Assembly: GCA_018712075.1 (NCBI GenBank)
Contig: DVHN01000101.1
Coordinates: 1 to 64,000 of the forward strand
Length of the DNA: 64,000 bases
From: Candidatus Fimimorpha faecalis
GTDB lineage: Bacteria > Bacillota > Clostridia > Lachnospirales > Lachnospiraceae
Direction of reading: 5' to 3'
The notes below the pieces were generated by a model, which saw only the letters and a list, made by a program, of their open reading frames with translations, was not told where the DNA came from and did not search any database. Position numbers and translations under genes: made by a program. Of the stretch, positions 11,028 through 20,015 are shown one piece after another (position 1 is the stretch's first letter; each line of letters begins with the position of its first letter).

Positions 11028-11900
11028 CTATTCTTTTTCTCGAAAATATTTTTCCTTTATATGAGCTACGGGCATATCTGTTCCAGTCCAAAGCCGAAAT
11101 GCTTCCGCACCTTGATAGAGTAACATATATAATCCATTAAACGTAGGGCATCCCGCTTCTTTTGCCAATTTCATTAGTTTGGTTTCTCTTGGATTATAAA
11201 TAACATCCGAAACAACCAACTGAGCATGAAACATAGTTGGATCCTCAATAATTGATTGATCTTCATTCGGAGCCATACCTACATTTGTCGCATTGGTTAA
11301 AATTGCACTTTCTGAAATCTCCTTCTTAAGAAGCTCTTTATTGGCAAGATCAAATAACCTTACTTTACAATTTGTCTCTTTATTCAAACGCTGTGTCATT
11401 TCCTGTGCATGATTCCATGACTTTCCATGCCGGCAAAACAGGGAAACTTCTTTTACTCCATCCAATGCCGCCTGCACTAAAATAGCCATGGCTGCACCGC
11501 CTGCGCCAATTAAAGTCATCTTCTTTCCAATAATTTGAAATCCAGCTTCCTGCACGGACATCATATAGCCAACTCCATCTGTATTATATCCATATAATTT
11601 CCCCTCTTCATTCACAACCGTATTTACTGCTCCAATTAATTCCGCTGCTGGTGAAAGGAAATCACATAACTCATACATTCGAATTTTGTCTGGCATTGTA
11701 CAATTCCAACCTCTTGCACCAAGCTGCTTTAATGCCTCTACTTTTTGTTCTAATTCTTCTTCTTTTGCATCAAAACAAAGATATACATAGTTTTTATTTG
11801 TAATTTTAAATGCTTCATTATGCATCAATGGTGAAATACTATGTGCGACTGGATGTCCTAATAAACCAGTTAATTTGGTATATCCATTCATTCTTCCCAT
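11028..11900 (-). CDS. aroE: Shikimate dehydrogenase
   Basis: NADPH-dependent reduction of 3-dehydroshikimate to shikimate in aromatic amino acid synthesis; 290 residues. Substrate-site motif HSISPLMHN lies near the N-terminus, the dinucleotide-binding loop is GAGGAAMAI, and NATNVGM is conserved downstream. It overlaps the upstream DUF5688 gene by 13 bases if the first ATG (11900, with AAAGGA upstream) is used, or by the classic ATGA if Met4 (11891) is used; either start is possible. No other aromatic pathway gene is adjacent. Confidence 0.93.
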   Translation of the reverse strand: MGRMNGYTKLTGLLGHPVAHSISPLMHNEAFKITNKNYVYLCFDAKEEELEQKVEALKQLGARGWNCTMPDKIRMYELCDFLSPAAELIGAVNTVVNEEGKLYGYNTDGVGYMMSVQEAGFQIIGKKMTLIGAGGAAMAILVQAALDGVKEVSLFCRHGKSWNHAQEMTQRLNKETNCKVRLFDLANKELLKKEISESAILTNATNVGMAPNEDQSIIEDPTMFHAQLVVSDVIYNPRETKLMKLAKEAGCPTFNGLYMLLYQGAEAFRLWTGTDMPVAHIKEKYFREKE

Positions 11901-12835
11901 ATTTTATATCCTTTCTTTTTTCCTCCGATAATCGAAAATTTTCCAGTCTTCCTAGAAAAACAATAAACCGACGGACTAAGTCGTTCATTCGGTTTTGGAA
12001 TTGTTACATAAGTCCTCTCCGCAATTTCTTGAAAAATTTCCCATCTACCGTATTTTTGAAATGGAACAGCTACTAATTCATGAACACTAAGCGCAGTTAC
12101 AGCCAAGTCACTATGAACTTGTTCTGCTAACTTCTTCCAAATGCTCAAATAACATAAATATACCGCTCCATAATAATTTGCCTTATTTGAAATAAAATAC
12201 ATATCTCTACAATTATTCTTATTCTTTCGTATCTCATCCGTTAAGGAAAATGCCTCCATTTGATCCAACTCCTGAAGATAGTTCACAACATCAAATAGAT
12301 TACTTACCACTGGCGGAAGTATTTGAGGTGTATTTCTCTTTGCACAATAGTATAATTCCGCCTCTGTCTGTTTCCATATTTGCTGAATCTGTTTTGTTAC
12401 AACAATATTGCCCCATTGATTATCTGGATAGGAAACTGCAATATAATAAATAATCGCCATATCAAGGAAATGGCGATGTGGAACACTTGTCAGCCATATT
12501 TTATTCTCTTCATAGTTGACAAGCTGTAGAGCGAGATGTCCTTTTATATGGTCATAACAAAACAGTGGATTCCATAATCCTTTTGTACTATTACAGACCT
12601 GCCTGAAAATCTCTGTGATTTCCATTTGTATTTGAGAAAGACTTACTCCTGCTTTATACCGCCTATAATAAGGCATCACATAAACAGCAGGAGAATTATT
12701 TCCTCCCCTTACAACAAACGCATCTCTTATATAATTATTATTTTTACGAACTGGATAAACTGTGATGAAATAATCACGAGGAAGATTTGCAGTTACGAAC
12801 GTTACGACTGCCTTTATAAATGATTGATATTTCAT
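11888..12835 (-). CDS. DUF5688-like protein of unknown function
   Basis: A 315-residue soluble protein. I recognise the overall pattern (YPVRKNNNYIRDAFVVRGGNNSPAVYV, YYAKR-type blocks, a middle LALQLVNYEENKIWL and a C-terminal VPFQKYGRWEIF) as that of DUF5688 proteins, which are frequent in Lachnospiraceae and have no established role. The start at Met4 (12835) is chosen because AAAGGAATGTTGTTC places the ribosome site correctly for it; the track start overlaps that site. It is cotranscribed with aroE through overlapping ends. No catalytic motif is evident. Confidence 0.7.
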   Translation of the reverse strand: MKYQSFIKAVVTFVTANLPRDYFITVYPVRKNNNYIRDAFVVRGGNNSPAVYVMPYYRRYKAGVSLSQIQMEITEIFRQVCNSTKGLWNPLFCYDHIKGHLALQLVNYEENKIWLTSVPHRHFLDMAIIYYIAVSYPDNQWGNIVVTKQIQQIWKQTEAELYYCAKRNTPQILPPVVSNLFDVVNYLQELDQMEAFSLTDEIRKNKNNCRDMYFISNKANYYGAVYLCYLSIWKKLAEQVHSDLAVTALSVHELVAVPFQKYGRWEIFQEIAERTYVTIPKPNERLSPSVYCFSRKTGKFSIIGGKKKGYKIWEE

Positions 12836-12889
12836 GAACAACATTCCTTTCTAATTTTATAAGCTGCGGAATGTTGACTGAGAGAGAAA

Positions 12890-12961
12890 CACACCTGAAG
12901 GGAATCGAACCCCCGCGCGCAGATCCGGATTCTGCCGCTCTATCCACTGAGCTACAGGTGC
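12890..12961 (-). tRNA. tRNA-Arg (anticodon CCG)
   Basis: Reads GCACCTG...CAGGTGT on the minus strand as the acceptor stem, with a GCTC/GAGC D arm, an anticodon stem GCAGA/TCTGC enclosing ATCCGGA (anticodon CCG, reading CGG) and a T arm GGGGG-TTCGATT-CCCTT. Seventy-two bases including discriminator G; CCA is not encoded. Confidence 0.92.
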
Positions 12962-12998
12962 ACATGATTTAAAACTATTTAACGTATTTAATTTTATT

Positions 12999-13052
12999 GT
13001 GATCTCACCAGTACTAAACTTTGCATTTCGCAAATCCAGTACTGACGATCAC
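12999..13052 (-). terminator. Possible terminator after efp
   Basis: A long imperfect inverted repeat (GTGATC...CAGTACT / AGTACTG...GATCAC) with an inner TTGC/GCAA stem lies between efp and the tRNA gene. The following sequence is A/T-rich but has no strong T-run. Confidence 0.4.
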
Positions 13053-13086
13053 ATTATTTCTTAAAAAAACACTTTTCCTGAACCGA

Positions 13087-13641
13087 TTATACTCTGGATA
13101 AATATTCTCCTGTTCTTGTATCAATCTTAATTTTGTCATGCTGATCTACGAATAATGGAACAGAAACGGTTGCACCTGTTTCTACAACAGCTGGCTTTGT
13201 TGCACCTGTTGCAGTATCTCCTTTAAATCCTGGTTCGGTATCTGTAATTTCTAATTCTACAAACAGTGGTGGTTCTACTGCAAATACACTTCCCTTGTAA
13301 GAACAGATCTTACACATTTCGTTTTCCTTTACAAACTTTAAGGAATCTCCTACTACATCTTCTGCAACTGGGAGCTGTTCATATGTTTCCATATCCATGA
13401 AGTAATATAAGCTTCCATCTTCATATAAGTACTGCATATCTTTACGCTCAACAAATGCGTTTTCTAACTTTTCTGTTGGACGGAATGTCTTTTCTACAAC
13501 GCCGCCACTGATAACATTTTTTAACTTTGTTCTAACAAATGCAGCACCCTTTCCTGGTTTTACATGTTGGAACTCAATTACCTGATAAACGTTACCATCC
13601 AATTCGAAGGTATTACCATTTCTGATTTCACCTGCTTGCAT
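13087..13641 (-). CDS. efp: Elongation factor P
   Basis: Translation factor that relieves ribosome stalling at polyproline stretches by binding between the P and E sites. It has 184 residues, three beta-barrel domains by family, and the modifiable lysine loop is visible as [10 protein letters not shown] (Lys at about residue 32). The C-terminal RTGEYLSRV is typical. A GGAGGAATTAATAAA ribosome site precedes ATG 13641. It follows yqeG by about 60 bases. The modification enzyme is not in the window. Confidence 0.96.
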   Translation of the reverse strand: MQAGEIRNGNTFELDGNVYQVIEFQHVKPGKGAAFVRTKLKNVISGGVVEKTFRPTEKLENAFVERKDMQYLYEDGSLYYFMDMETYEQLPVAEDVVGDSLKFVKENEMCKICSYKGSVFAVEPPLFVELEITDTEPGFKGDTATGATKPAVVETGATVSVPLFVDQHDKIKIDTRTGEYLSRV

Positions 13642-13705
13642 TTTATTAATTCCTCCTTCGGATTATATTCCACCGTCCAAATTTATTCGGACATATATGT
13701 TTATT

Positions 13706-14230
13706 TTATAATAGATTTGATTGTTTTTCAAGTATTTTTTTCTTCTTCTTATAAAAAATTAGCACAATTTTTTCCAAATACCGTTTCGCTACAATTTGAA
13801 TTTCTTCTTTCGGATGAATTGGCTTTACAAGTATCGTAGGAATACCAGCTCGATTCGCTCCGTATATATCTGTAAAAATCTGATCTCCTACAAAAACCGT
13901 TGTCTGCCTATCCGTTCCCATTTGTTCCATCGCATAATAATAATTCTTGACCGAAGGCTTATTCGCTTTATAGATATAATTTGATTTAACTGCCTGTGCA
14001 AATGGTTTCACCCGTTCTTCTTTATTATTGGAAATAAGACATGTCTGCCATCCCATCTCATGAAGAGTTTGAAATAATTGTTTTGCACGATCATCCACTG
14101 GTGCATTATGCGGTACTAATGTATTATCAATATCAAATATTACTCCCCGAAATCCTTTTTCATGCAGATGTTGAAAATCAATCTGATAAGTCGAATTTCT
14201 ATACAAGCTCGGATAAAATTTTTCTATCAT
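13706..14230 (-). CDS. YqeG-family HAD IIIA phosphatase
   Basis: HAD-superfamily phosphatase-like protein, 174 residues. It has the DxD nucleophile motif FDIDNTLVPHN, a Ser/Asn motif II (CLISNN), a lysine in the NKPSVKNYYYAM segment and the acidic motif VGDQIFTDIYGANRAG. This order and size match the YqeG group, often found near shikimate and ribosome-related genes. The start at Met7 (14230) is chosen because GGAGGATACG lies immediately before it; the track start sits inside that site. Substrate unknown. Confidence 0.88.
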   Translation of the reverse strand: MIEKFYPSLYRNSTYQIDFQHLHEKGFRGVIFDIDNTLVPHNAPVDDRAKQLFQTLHEMGWQTCLISNNKEERVKPFAQAVKSNYIYKANKPSVKNYYYAMEQMGTDRQTTVFVGDQIFTDIYGANRAGIPTILVKPIHPKEEIQIVAKRYLEKIVLIFYKKKKKILEKQSNLL

Positions 14231-14267
14231 CGTATCCTCCATTTCCATGGTTTATCTATAAAGCAAC

Positions 14268-14528
14268 TTAGAACTTACATTTTTCCAATACTTCTTCTGC
14301 GACAATTTCCACAATAATAATATCAGAACCAACTTGACGTATTTTATTAAATGGAATAATGTACTCCGTATCTCTTCCAAATAAACCACATACTCTTCCA
14401 ATTCCTGGTACAATAATTGCCAATATACAGCCAGTACAGATATCAAAATCGACATCACTCACATATCCAAGTCTTTTGCAGTCACACATATTAATTACTT
14501 CTTTTTGTTTTAGATCACAGATACGCAT
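14268..14528 (-). CDS. YlmC/YmxH-family PRC-barrel sporulation protein
   Basis: An 86-residue PRC-barrel-like protein beginning MRICDLKQKEVINMCDCKRLGYVSDV, characteristic of the YlmC/YmxH family linked to sporulation in Firmicutes; molecular role unclear. The GCILAIIVPG and YIIPFNKIRQVGSDIIIV strands are typical. The start at 14528 is taken because AGGAGGCGGAGGA precedes it. The upstream 17 residues in the track ORF are Gly/Asn-rich and read through the ribosome site. It is followed by yqeG and preceded by nrdR on the same strand. Confidence 0.87.
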   Translation of the reverse strand: MRICDLKQKEVINMCDCKRLGYVSDVDFDICTGCILAIIVPGIGRVCGLFGRDTEYIIPFNKIRQVGSDIIIVEIVAEEVLEKCKF

Positions 14529-14649
14529 TCCTCCGCCTCCTGCATTAGTGGCACACCTATTCTCTTTTAAATTATGCACGGATAACTATAAATGTTACCA
14601 ATTACTCCACATTCCTCGTATGAGCCGCAAAAACATAGAACAATTCCTT

Positions 14650-15105
14650 TTATAATTTCTTTTTTTGCAATAGCGATTCCAATTCTTGTACAAATGTACT
14701 AACATCTTTAAATTCTCGATATACACTGGCAAATCGAACATAGGCAACTTCTTCCAAGTCTTTTAATCGCTCCATGACCAACTCCCCAATAAAAGAACTG
14801 GATACTTCATTTTTATCCATCGAAAAAATCTCGTTTTCGACAGAATCAATCAATTGATTAATTTGTTCACTTGAAACTGGACGCTTATGACAGGCACGAA
14901 GAATTCCAGCTTCTACTTTAGAGCGGTCATAAGGTTCTCGCTTATCATCTTTTTTTATAACCATAAGTGGAAATGTCTCCAGTTTCTCATAAGTTGTAAA
15001 CCGTTTCCCACATTTTTCACATTGCCGTCTTCTGCGGATCGCATCTTCCGCCGGTCTGGAGTCAATTACTCTTGAAGAATCATGACCACAAAATGGACAC
15101 TTCAT
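14650..15105 (-). CDS. nrdR: Transcriptional repressor NrdR
   Basis: ATP/dATP-responsive repressor of ribonucleotide reductase genes, 151 residues. The N-terminal zinc ribbon is CPFCGHDSSRVIDSRPAEDA ... CEKCGKRFTTYE; the ATP-cone domain follows (VIKKDDKREPYDRSKVEAGI). The correct start is the ATG at 15105 (MKCPFCGH), preceded by AAAGGAGGGGCAGAC; the track's extra 27 residues come from upstream sequence overlapping prfC. It is closely downstream of prfC, with 14 bases between them. No ribonucleotide reductase gene is in the window. Confidence 0.96.
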   Translation of the reverse strand: MKCPFCGHDSSRVIDSRPAEDAIRRRRQCEKCGKRFTTYEKLETFPLMVIKKDDKREPYDRSKVEAGILRACHKRPVSSEQINQLIDSVENEIFSMDKNEVSSSFIGELVMERLKDLEEVAYVRFASVYREFKDVSTFVQELESLLQKKKL

Positions 15106-15119
15106 GTCTGCCCCTCCTT

Positions 15120-16706
15120 TTACTCTCGCCCAAACTCGGAAAGTTTTAAGTTTGGATTTCTCTCTTCTACCATTCCTACGCTCCAACTATTAATAAAGAG
15201 CAGTAATGGATTTCCCTTTAAGTCCTTTATTCTCTTCATATCCGAAGTTCCCTGAATCTTAGCCGGATCAATTTCTCCTTTATTTTCGATCCAACGGATA
15301 TATTCATATGGAAGTTGTTCCAGTCGAATTTCTACATTATATTCACTTTCCAAACGATACTTTAATACGTCAAACTGTAATACGCCAACCACTCCAACGA
15401 TAATTTCTTCCATACCAGTATTAAACTCCTGGAAAATTTGAATGGCTCCCTCTAATGCAATCTGACTAATTCCTTTGATAAACTGTTTTCTCTTCATGGT
15501 ATCTACCTGACGTACTCTGGCAAAATGTTCTGGTGCAAAAGTAGGAATTCCTTCAAACTGAATTTTCTTTCCTGGTGCACAAAGCGTATCTCCAATCGAG
15601 AAAATACCTGGATCAAACACACCAATAATATCTCCTGCATATGCTTCTTCCACAATTTTACGCTCCTGAGCCATTAACTGCTGCGGCTGTGTTAATCGAA
15701 TCTTTCTGCCTCCCTGTACATGATTCACTTCCATTCCTGCTTCAAATTTTCCTGAACAAATCCGCATAAATGCAATTCGATCTCGATGTGCTTTATTCAT
15801 ATTAGCTTGAATTTTAAATACGAACGCAGAAAAATCGCTGTCAAATGGATCTACAACTCCTTCTACACATTTTCTGGAAAGAGGAGGCGTTGTCATTGTT
15901 AGAAAATGCTGCAAAAAGTTTTCTACGCCAAAATTGGTCAAAGCAGAACCAAAAAATACTGGCGACTGTTTTCCAGTACGAACCAACTCCATATCCAATG
16001 GATCACAGGCTCCATCTAAAAGCTCAATATCTTCTTCTAATTTTTCTTTTGCAAAAAATCCAATTTCATCTTCTGAATCTTCTACTAATAACTGTTTACT
16101 TTCTATTTCATGCATACCAGCATCGGCTGCTACAAATGTTGTAATTTGCTTTGTATTTCGATCATACACTCCTTTGAATGTTTTTCCACATCCAATTGGC
16201 CAATTGATTGGACAAGTTTTTATTCCCAATATTCGCTCAATTTCATCCATCAAATCGAATGGATCATTTGCTTCTCGATCCATCTTATTTATAAACGTAA
16301 ATATTGGAATATTACGCAGCAAGCATACTTTAAATAATTTAATTGTTTGTGCCTCCACACCTTTGGATGCATCAATTACCATTACTGCGGAATCAGCAGC
16401 CATTAACGTACGATACGTATCTTCTGAGAAATCTTGATGACCTGGTGTATCCAGAATATTAATACAATAATTATCATAAAAGAACTGCATAACTGATGAG
16501 GTAACGGAAATACCTCTCTGTTTCTCAATTTCCATCCAGTCAGAAACTGCATGTTTTGCCGTTTTTTTCCCTTTTACAGAACCTGCTTGATTAATGGCTC
16601 CTCCATAAAGCAAAAATTTCTCTGTCAATGTAGTTTTTCCAGCATCTGGATGAGAAATAATTGCAAACGTTCTTCTTCGTTTAATTTCCTGTTCTAAGTC
16701 TGACAT
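15120..16706 (-). CDS. prfC: Peptide chain release factor 3
   Basis: GTPase that recycles RF1/RF2 from the ribosome after termination; 528 residues. G1 is AIISHPDAGKTTLTEK, G3 is DTPGHQDFSEDTYR and G4 is FINKMDR. Domains II (KIQANMNKAHRDRIAFMRICSG) and III follow, with the RF3-type IVGVVGVLQFDVLKYRLESEY. The start at Met5 (16706) is chosen because GGAGGACATT sits just before it. About 200 bases upstream are free of genes, so it likely has its own promoter and leads prfC-nrdR-ymxH-like-yqeG-efp. Confidence 0.96.
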   Translation of the reverse strand: MSDLEQEIKRRRTFAIISHPDAGKTTLTEKFLLYGGAINQAGSVKGKKTAKHAVSDWMEIEKQRGISVTSSVMQFFYDNYCINILDTPGHQDFSEDTYRTLMAADSAVMVIDASKGVEAQTIKLFKVCLLRNIPIFTFINKMDREANDPFDLMDEIERILGIKTCPINWPIGCGKTFKGVYDRNTKQITTFVAADAGMHEIESKQLLVEDSEDEIGFFAKEKLEEDIELLDGACDPLDMELVRTGKQSPVFFGSALTNFGVENFLQHFLTMTTPPLSRKCVEGVVDPFDSDFSAFVFKIQANMNKAHRDRIAFMRICSGKFEAGMEVNHVQGGRKIRLTQPQQLMAQERKIVEEAYAGDIIGVFDPGIFSIGDTLCAPGKKIQFEGIPTFAPEHFARVRQVDTMKRKQFIKGISQIALEGAIQIFQEFNTGMEEIIVGVVGVLQFDVLKYRLESEYNVEIRLEQLPYEYIRWIENKGEIDPAKIQGTSDMKRIKDLKGNPLLLFINSWSVGMVEERNPNLKLSEFGRE

Positions 16707-16920
16707 AATGTCCTCCAATCAGTAATACATCCTTCATCCCTTATCATTGGGTTTTTCTCTTTTACCATTACCATATGGAAATAGGATTATACATACGCCA
16801 ATCCAGTTTCTCTCATATGGCATATTCTGATTGAGTATAGCATATTTTTTTTCAAAAAATCAATAGTTTCTTGATTTTTTCCTATTAAATTTGACTTTTC
16901 AATCAAACTGACATACCTGC

Positions 16921-16962
16921 AAAAAACCAGCGTGACTCACATCCCGCTGGTTTTTCTTTTTT
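16921..16962 (-). terminator. Terminator of the crh-like gene
   Basis: AAAACCAGCGGGATGTGAG.../CACGCTGGTTTTTT on the minus strand: GC-rich stem and T-run directly after the gene ending at 16989. Confidence 0.85.
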
Positions 16963-16988
16963 ACACGCATTTTTTAAAACTATTCTAT

Positions 16989-17243
16989 CTATTTCCCAGA
17001 TAGATATTCTTCAATTTTACGAATTGCATCACTTTCATCTTTTCCATCTACTGAAACTGTTACTTTCTCTCCTGTATTTAATCCTAGAGTCATCATACCC
17101 ATAATACTCTTCGCATTCACTCTTCTCTGTTCGCTCTGCACATAAATAGCACTCTCATATTGACTTGCCACTTGCACTAACATAGCAACAGGTCTCGCTT
17201 CCAATCCCGAAGGAAGCTGAATCGTAATCGTCTTGGAAATCAT
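16989..17243 (-). CDS. Crh-like HPr paralogue lacking His15
   Basis: An 84-residue HPr-fold protein. In HPr the phosphoenolpyruvate-dependent site is GIHARP with His15; here it reads GLEARPVAM, so PTS phosphotransfer through this residue is not possible. The regulatory serine region VNAKSIMGMMTLGL with Ser46 is kept, the substrate of HPr kinase. This combination defines Bacillus Crh (which has Gln15). The position next to whiA and rapZ also matches the Bacillus crh neighbourhood. It starts in ATGA overlap with whiA. Likely role: Ser-phosphorylated co-regulator of a CcpA-type repressor, with HprK encoded about 3 kb upstream. Calling it crh is an inference from residues and context. Confidence 0.88.
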   Translation of the reverse strand: MISKTITIQLPSGLEARPVAMLVQVASQYESAIYVQSEQRRVNAKSIMGMMTLGLNTGEKVTVSVDGKDESDAIRKIEEYLSGK

Positions 17244-18202
17244 AATACTCCTCCTTTTTTCTCTCTGTCCATGTCAGCAATCGCTTTTAATTTCCTCAAT
17301 CGATGGTTTACCCCAGACTTTCCAACTGGGGGATTCAACGATGCCCCTAATTCTTTTAGCGATGCCTCTGGCCTTGACAGTCTCGCCAATGCAATTTCTT
17401 CTAAATCATCTGAAAGTTCTTGAAATCCCATATGTTCTTGAATATACAGAATATCTGCAATTTGCTTACGAGAAGCCAATGCAGTCTTCATAATATTAGC
17501 AGTTTCACAATTTACCTTTCGATTCACAGTATTGCGCATTTCTTTCATAATACGAACATTTTCTAATTTCATCATGCCAGAATACGCTTCCATTATTCCC
17601 AGCAAGTCTGAAATTTGGCTACTTTCTTTTATATAGACAATAAAATGATTTTTCCTTACTATAATTTTCGCTTCAATCGTGAAGATACGTAAAATCTCCT
17701 GAATCTGTTTTGCCCACTCCTCCAATGGACATACAAACTCCAAATGATAGGATTTCTCTGGATTTGTAACAGAACCTGCACATAAAAAAGCGCCTCGGAT
17801 AAATGCTTTCTTACAACATTCTCCCATAATTACTTGATGACTTACTAGCGGCTCTTTTGTTGAAAAAGCACCTACTGAATCATCTTTTTTTATTGCATAA
17901 AGCAACCTTTTTATGTCATTTTGATCTGTTACAGAAATGATATAAAATCTGTTTTTTTTCAGATATGCATGGCGCCTAACTAGCACACTCGCTTTTATAT
18001 TAAATGTTTTTTGTAGAATTGTAAAGCATTTTCTTGCAACCACCACATTTTCTGTCTGAAAATCTATCACCTTTTTTCTCGTTTTTGTTTCCCTTACTGT
18101 CCCAATAAAACTTAACATTGCTGCAATTTCTGCAATTTGACAATGCCTTGCACGAGGAATATTGCGAGAAAGCTCTTCTTTTATTTCACTAGAAAATGAC
18201 AT
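17240..18202 (-). CDS. whiA: DNA-binding protein WhiA
   Basis: Conserved Gram-positive regulator of division and sporulation-related genes, 320 residues. The N-terminal half is a LAGLIDADG-like fold without nuclease residues (CQIAEIAAMLSFIGTV, AYLKKNRFYIISV). The C-terminal helix-turn-helix is clear in LSRPEASLKELGASLNPP followed by KSGVNHRLRKL. A GAGGTAGAA ribosome site precedes ATG 18202. It lies 24 bases after rapZ and overlaps the crh-like gene by 4 bases, so these are cotranscribed. Confidence 0.96.
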   Translation of the reverse strand: MSFSSEIKEELSRNIPRARHCQIAEIAAMLSFIGTVRETKTRKKVIDFQTENVVVARKCFTILQKTFNIKASVLVRRHAYLKKNRFYIISVTDQNDIKRLLYAIKKDDSVGAFSTKEPLVSHQVIMGECCKKAFIRGAFLCAGSVTNPEKSYHLEFVCPLEEWAKQIQEILRIFTIEAKIIVRKNHFIVYIKESSQISDLLGIMEAYSGMMKLENVRIMKEMRNTVNRKVNCETANIMKTALASRKQIADILYIQEHMGFQELSDDLEEIALARLSRPEASLKELGASLNPPVGKSGVNHRLRKLKAIADMDREKKGGVL

Positions 18203-18226
18203 TTCTACCTCCTAATGCCGTCTCTT

Positions 18227-19096
18227 CTAATGTTTTGCATCTTTTTCAATATCTCTATGTTCTATTTTTACTCCATATTTACTCTTATTACTTAAAATGG
18301 AGAATAATGCATTTGCTATCGTTACCGAACGATGCTTTCCGCCAGTACATCCTATACTAATTACAAGCTGATTTTTTCCTTCTTGAATAAAATTTGGAAT
18401 TAAAAAATGAATCATATCGGATAATTTCGATAAAAACTCTTTTGAGGCATCAAATGCCATGACATAATCCTGTACTTCTTTATCATTTCCCGTTTTATAT
18501 TTTAACTCATCAATATAATACGGATTCGGTAAAAAACGAACATCAAACACTAAATCAGAGTCAATCGGTATTCCATATTTAAAACCAAAAGAAACAATTG
18601 TAATATATAGATTGCTGTATTCCTCTCCTTTGGAAAATATTTTTTCCAATTGACTACGCAATTCTCTTGTCAGAAGTCGAGAAGTGTCCACTACCCAATT
18701 TGCTTGACGCCTTAAAAAGCAAAGCATTTGACGTTCCGTTTGAATTCCGTCTTCTACACGGCCTCCTTCCGCCAGTGGATGGTTGCGCCGTGTCTCCTTA
18801 AAGCGCTTAATTAAGCATTCCTCTGAAGCATCTAAAAATAAAATTTCATATTTAATATGCTTCATTGTAATTCCTTCTAAAATGGACTCCATCATTGCCA
18901 GATTTTTTCCATTTCGAATATCAATCCCAAGTGCTACTCGTTCAATATCTGAGTTTCCATTTAATGTCAACTCAGCAAATTTATCCATTAATGGAATTGG
19001 AAGATTATCGACACAGAAATAGCCAAGATCTTCCAAAACTTTTAACGCCGTTGTCTTACCAGCCCCGCTCATTCCTGTTACAATTATAAATCTCAT
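18227..19096 (-). CDS. rapZ: RapZ-family nucleotide-binding protein
   Basis: P-loop protein of the RapZ/YvcJ family, 289 residues. Walker A is TGMSGAGKTTALK, then the family motif GYFCVDNLPIPLM; later VSFGFKYGIPIDSDLVFDVRFLPNP and a C-terminal ISIGCTGGKHRSVTIAN. In Bacillus the homologue YvcJ is a nucleotide hydrolase; in Enterobacteria RapZ controls glucosamine-6-phosphate synthesis. Start at ATG 19096, one base after the murB stop with GAGGAAGAAAAGTAGA upstream; the track start reads into murB. The gene YvcK, often found between rapZ and whiA, is absent here. Confidence 0.95.
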   Translation of the reverse strand: MRFIIVTGMSGAGKTTALKVLEDLGYFCVDNLPIPLMDKFAELTLNGNSDIERVALGIDIRNGKNLAMMESILEGITMKHIKYEILFLDASEECLIKRFKETRRNHPLAEGGRVEDGIQTERQMLCFLRRQANWVVDTSRLLTRELRSQLEKIFSKGEEYSNLYITIVSFGFKYGIPIDSDLVFDVRFLPNPYYIDELKYKTGNDKEVQDYVMAFDASKEFLSKLSDMIHFLIPNFIQEGKNQLVISIGCTGGKHRSVTIANALFSILSNKSKYGVKIEHRDIEKDAKH

Positions 19097-19097
19097 T

Positions 19098-20015
19098 CTA
19101 CTTTTCTTCCTCAAACTTTCCAAGTCGTCTAACTTCCATTTCTAAATTAACTCCAAACTGTTCATGTACCCGTCTTGACACTTCTTTGCAAAGTTTCATA
19201 ATATCTGCTGCTTTTGCATTACCTCGATTAATAACAAAACCCGCATGTTTTTCTGAAACTTGTGCATCTCCGATAGAAAATCCCTTTAATCCAGCATCTT
19301 GAATTAATTTTCCTGCAAAATATCCATCTGGACGTTTGAATGTACTGCCAGCACTTCCATATTCTAATGGCTGCTTTTGACGCCTTTTTGCATTCATTTC
19401 TTCCATTGTACTCCGAATACAATCAGGATCTCCTGGCTGTAGCTCTATTACGCAGGATAATGCAATATATCCATTTCTTCCAATCGTACTTGTACGGTAC
19501 CCTAACTCTAATTCATCCTTTGAAAGTTCCAATACTGTCCCATTTGAATCCATAACTTTCGCTGACAAAACGACTTGCTTCATTTCTCCACCATAGGCGC
19601 CTGCATTCATTCTCAATCCGCCGCCGATTGTTCCTGGAATTCCAGACGCAAACTCAAACCCTGTCAAACCATTCCGCAATGCTTCTTGGGATACTGCACT
19701 CATCATCGCACCTGCCTGTGCAAAAATACGGTTTTCTTCTGTGTGATAGTGATTCCAATGTTTCTGCATATGAATCACAACTCCATCAAATCCACGGTCA
19801 CTTACAAGCAGATTACTTCCTCTTCCAAGAATAAACCATGGTGTATCTGTCTCTTTACAAAGTTTTAAAACTGATTGCAGCTGTTCTTCCGTTTTCGGTG
19901 TCACAAAAAAATGTGCTGGACCTCCAACTCGAAAAGTAGTATGGTACTTCATTTCTTCCCCGAGAACAACATCCTCTTCTTCTAATAATTGTTTTAATTT
20001 CTGCTCTAGTTCCAT
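19098..20015 (-). CDS. murB: UDP-N-acetylenolpyruvoylglucosamine reductase
   Basis: FAD-dependent enzyme reducing UDP-GlcNAc-enolpyruvate to UDP-MurNAc in peptidoglycan precursor synthesis; 305 residues. The FAD-binding segment is TFRVGGPAHFFV ... LGRGSNLLVSDRGFDGVV, then GIPGTIGGGLRMNAGAYGG, YRTSTIGRNG and the catalytic Ser region GSAGSTFKRPDGYFAGKLI, typical of type II MurB. It overlaps hprK by one base and is followed by rapZ after one base, a tightly packed operon of cell-wall and carbon-control genes. Confidence 0.96.
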   Translation of the reverse strand: MELEQKLKQLLEEEDVVLGEEMKYHTTFRVGGPAHFFVTPKTEEQLQSVLKLCKETDTPWFILGRGSNLLVSDRGFDGVVIHMQKHWNHYHTEENRIFAQAGAMMSAVSQEALRNGLTGFEFASGIPGTIGGGLRMNAGAYGGEMKQVVLSAKVMDSNGTVLELSKDELELGYRTSTIGRNGYIALSCVIELQPGDPDCIRSTMEEMNAKRRQKQPLEYGSAGSTFKRPDGYFAGKLIQDAGLKGFSIGDAQVSEKHAGFVINRGNAKAADIMKLCKEVSRRVHEQFGVNLEMEVRRLGKFEEEK

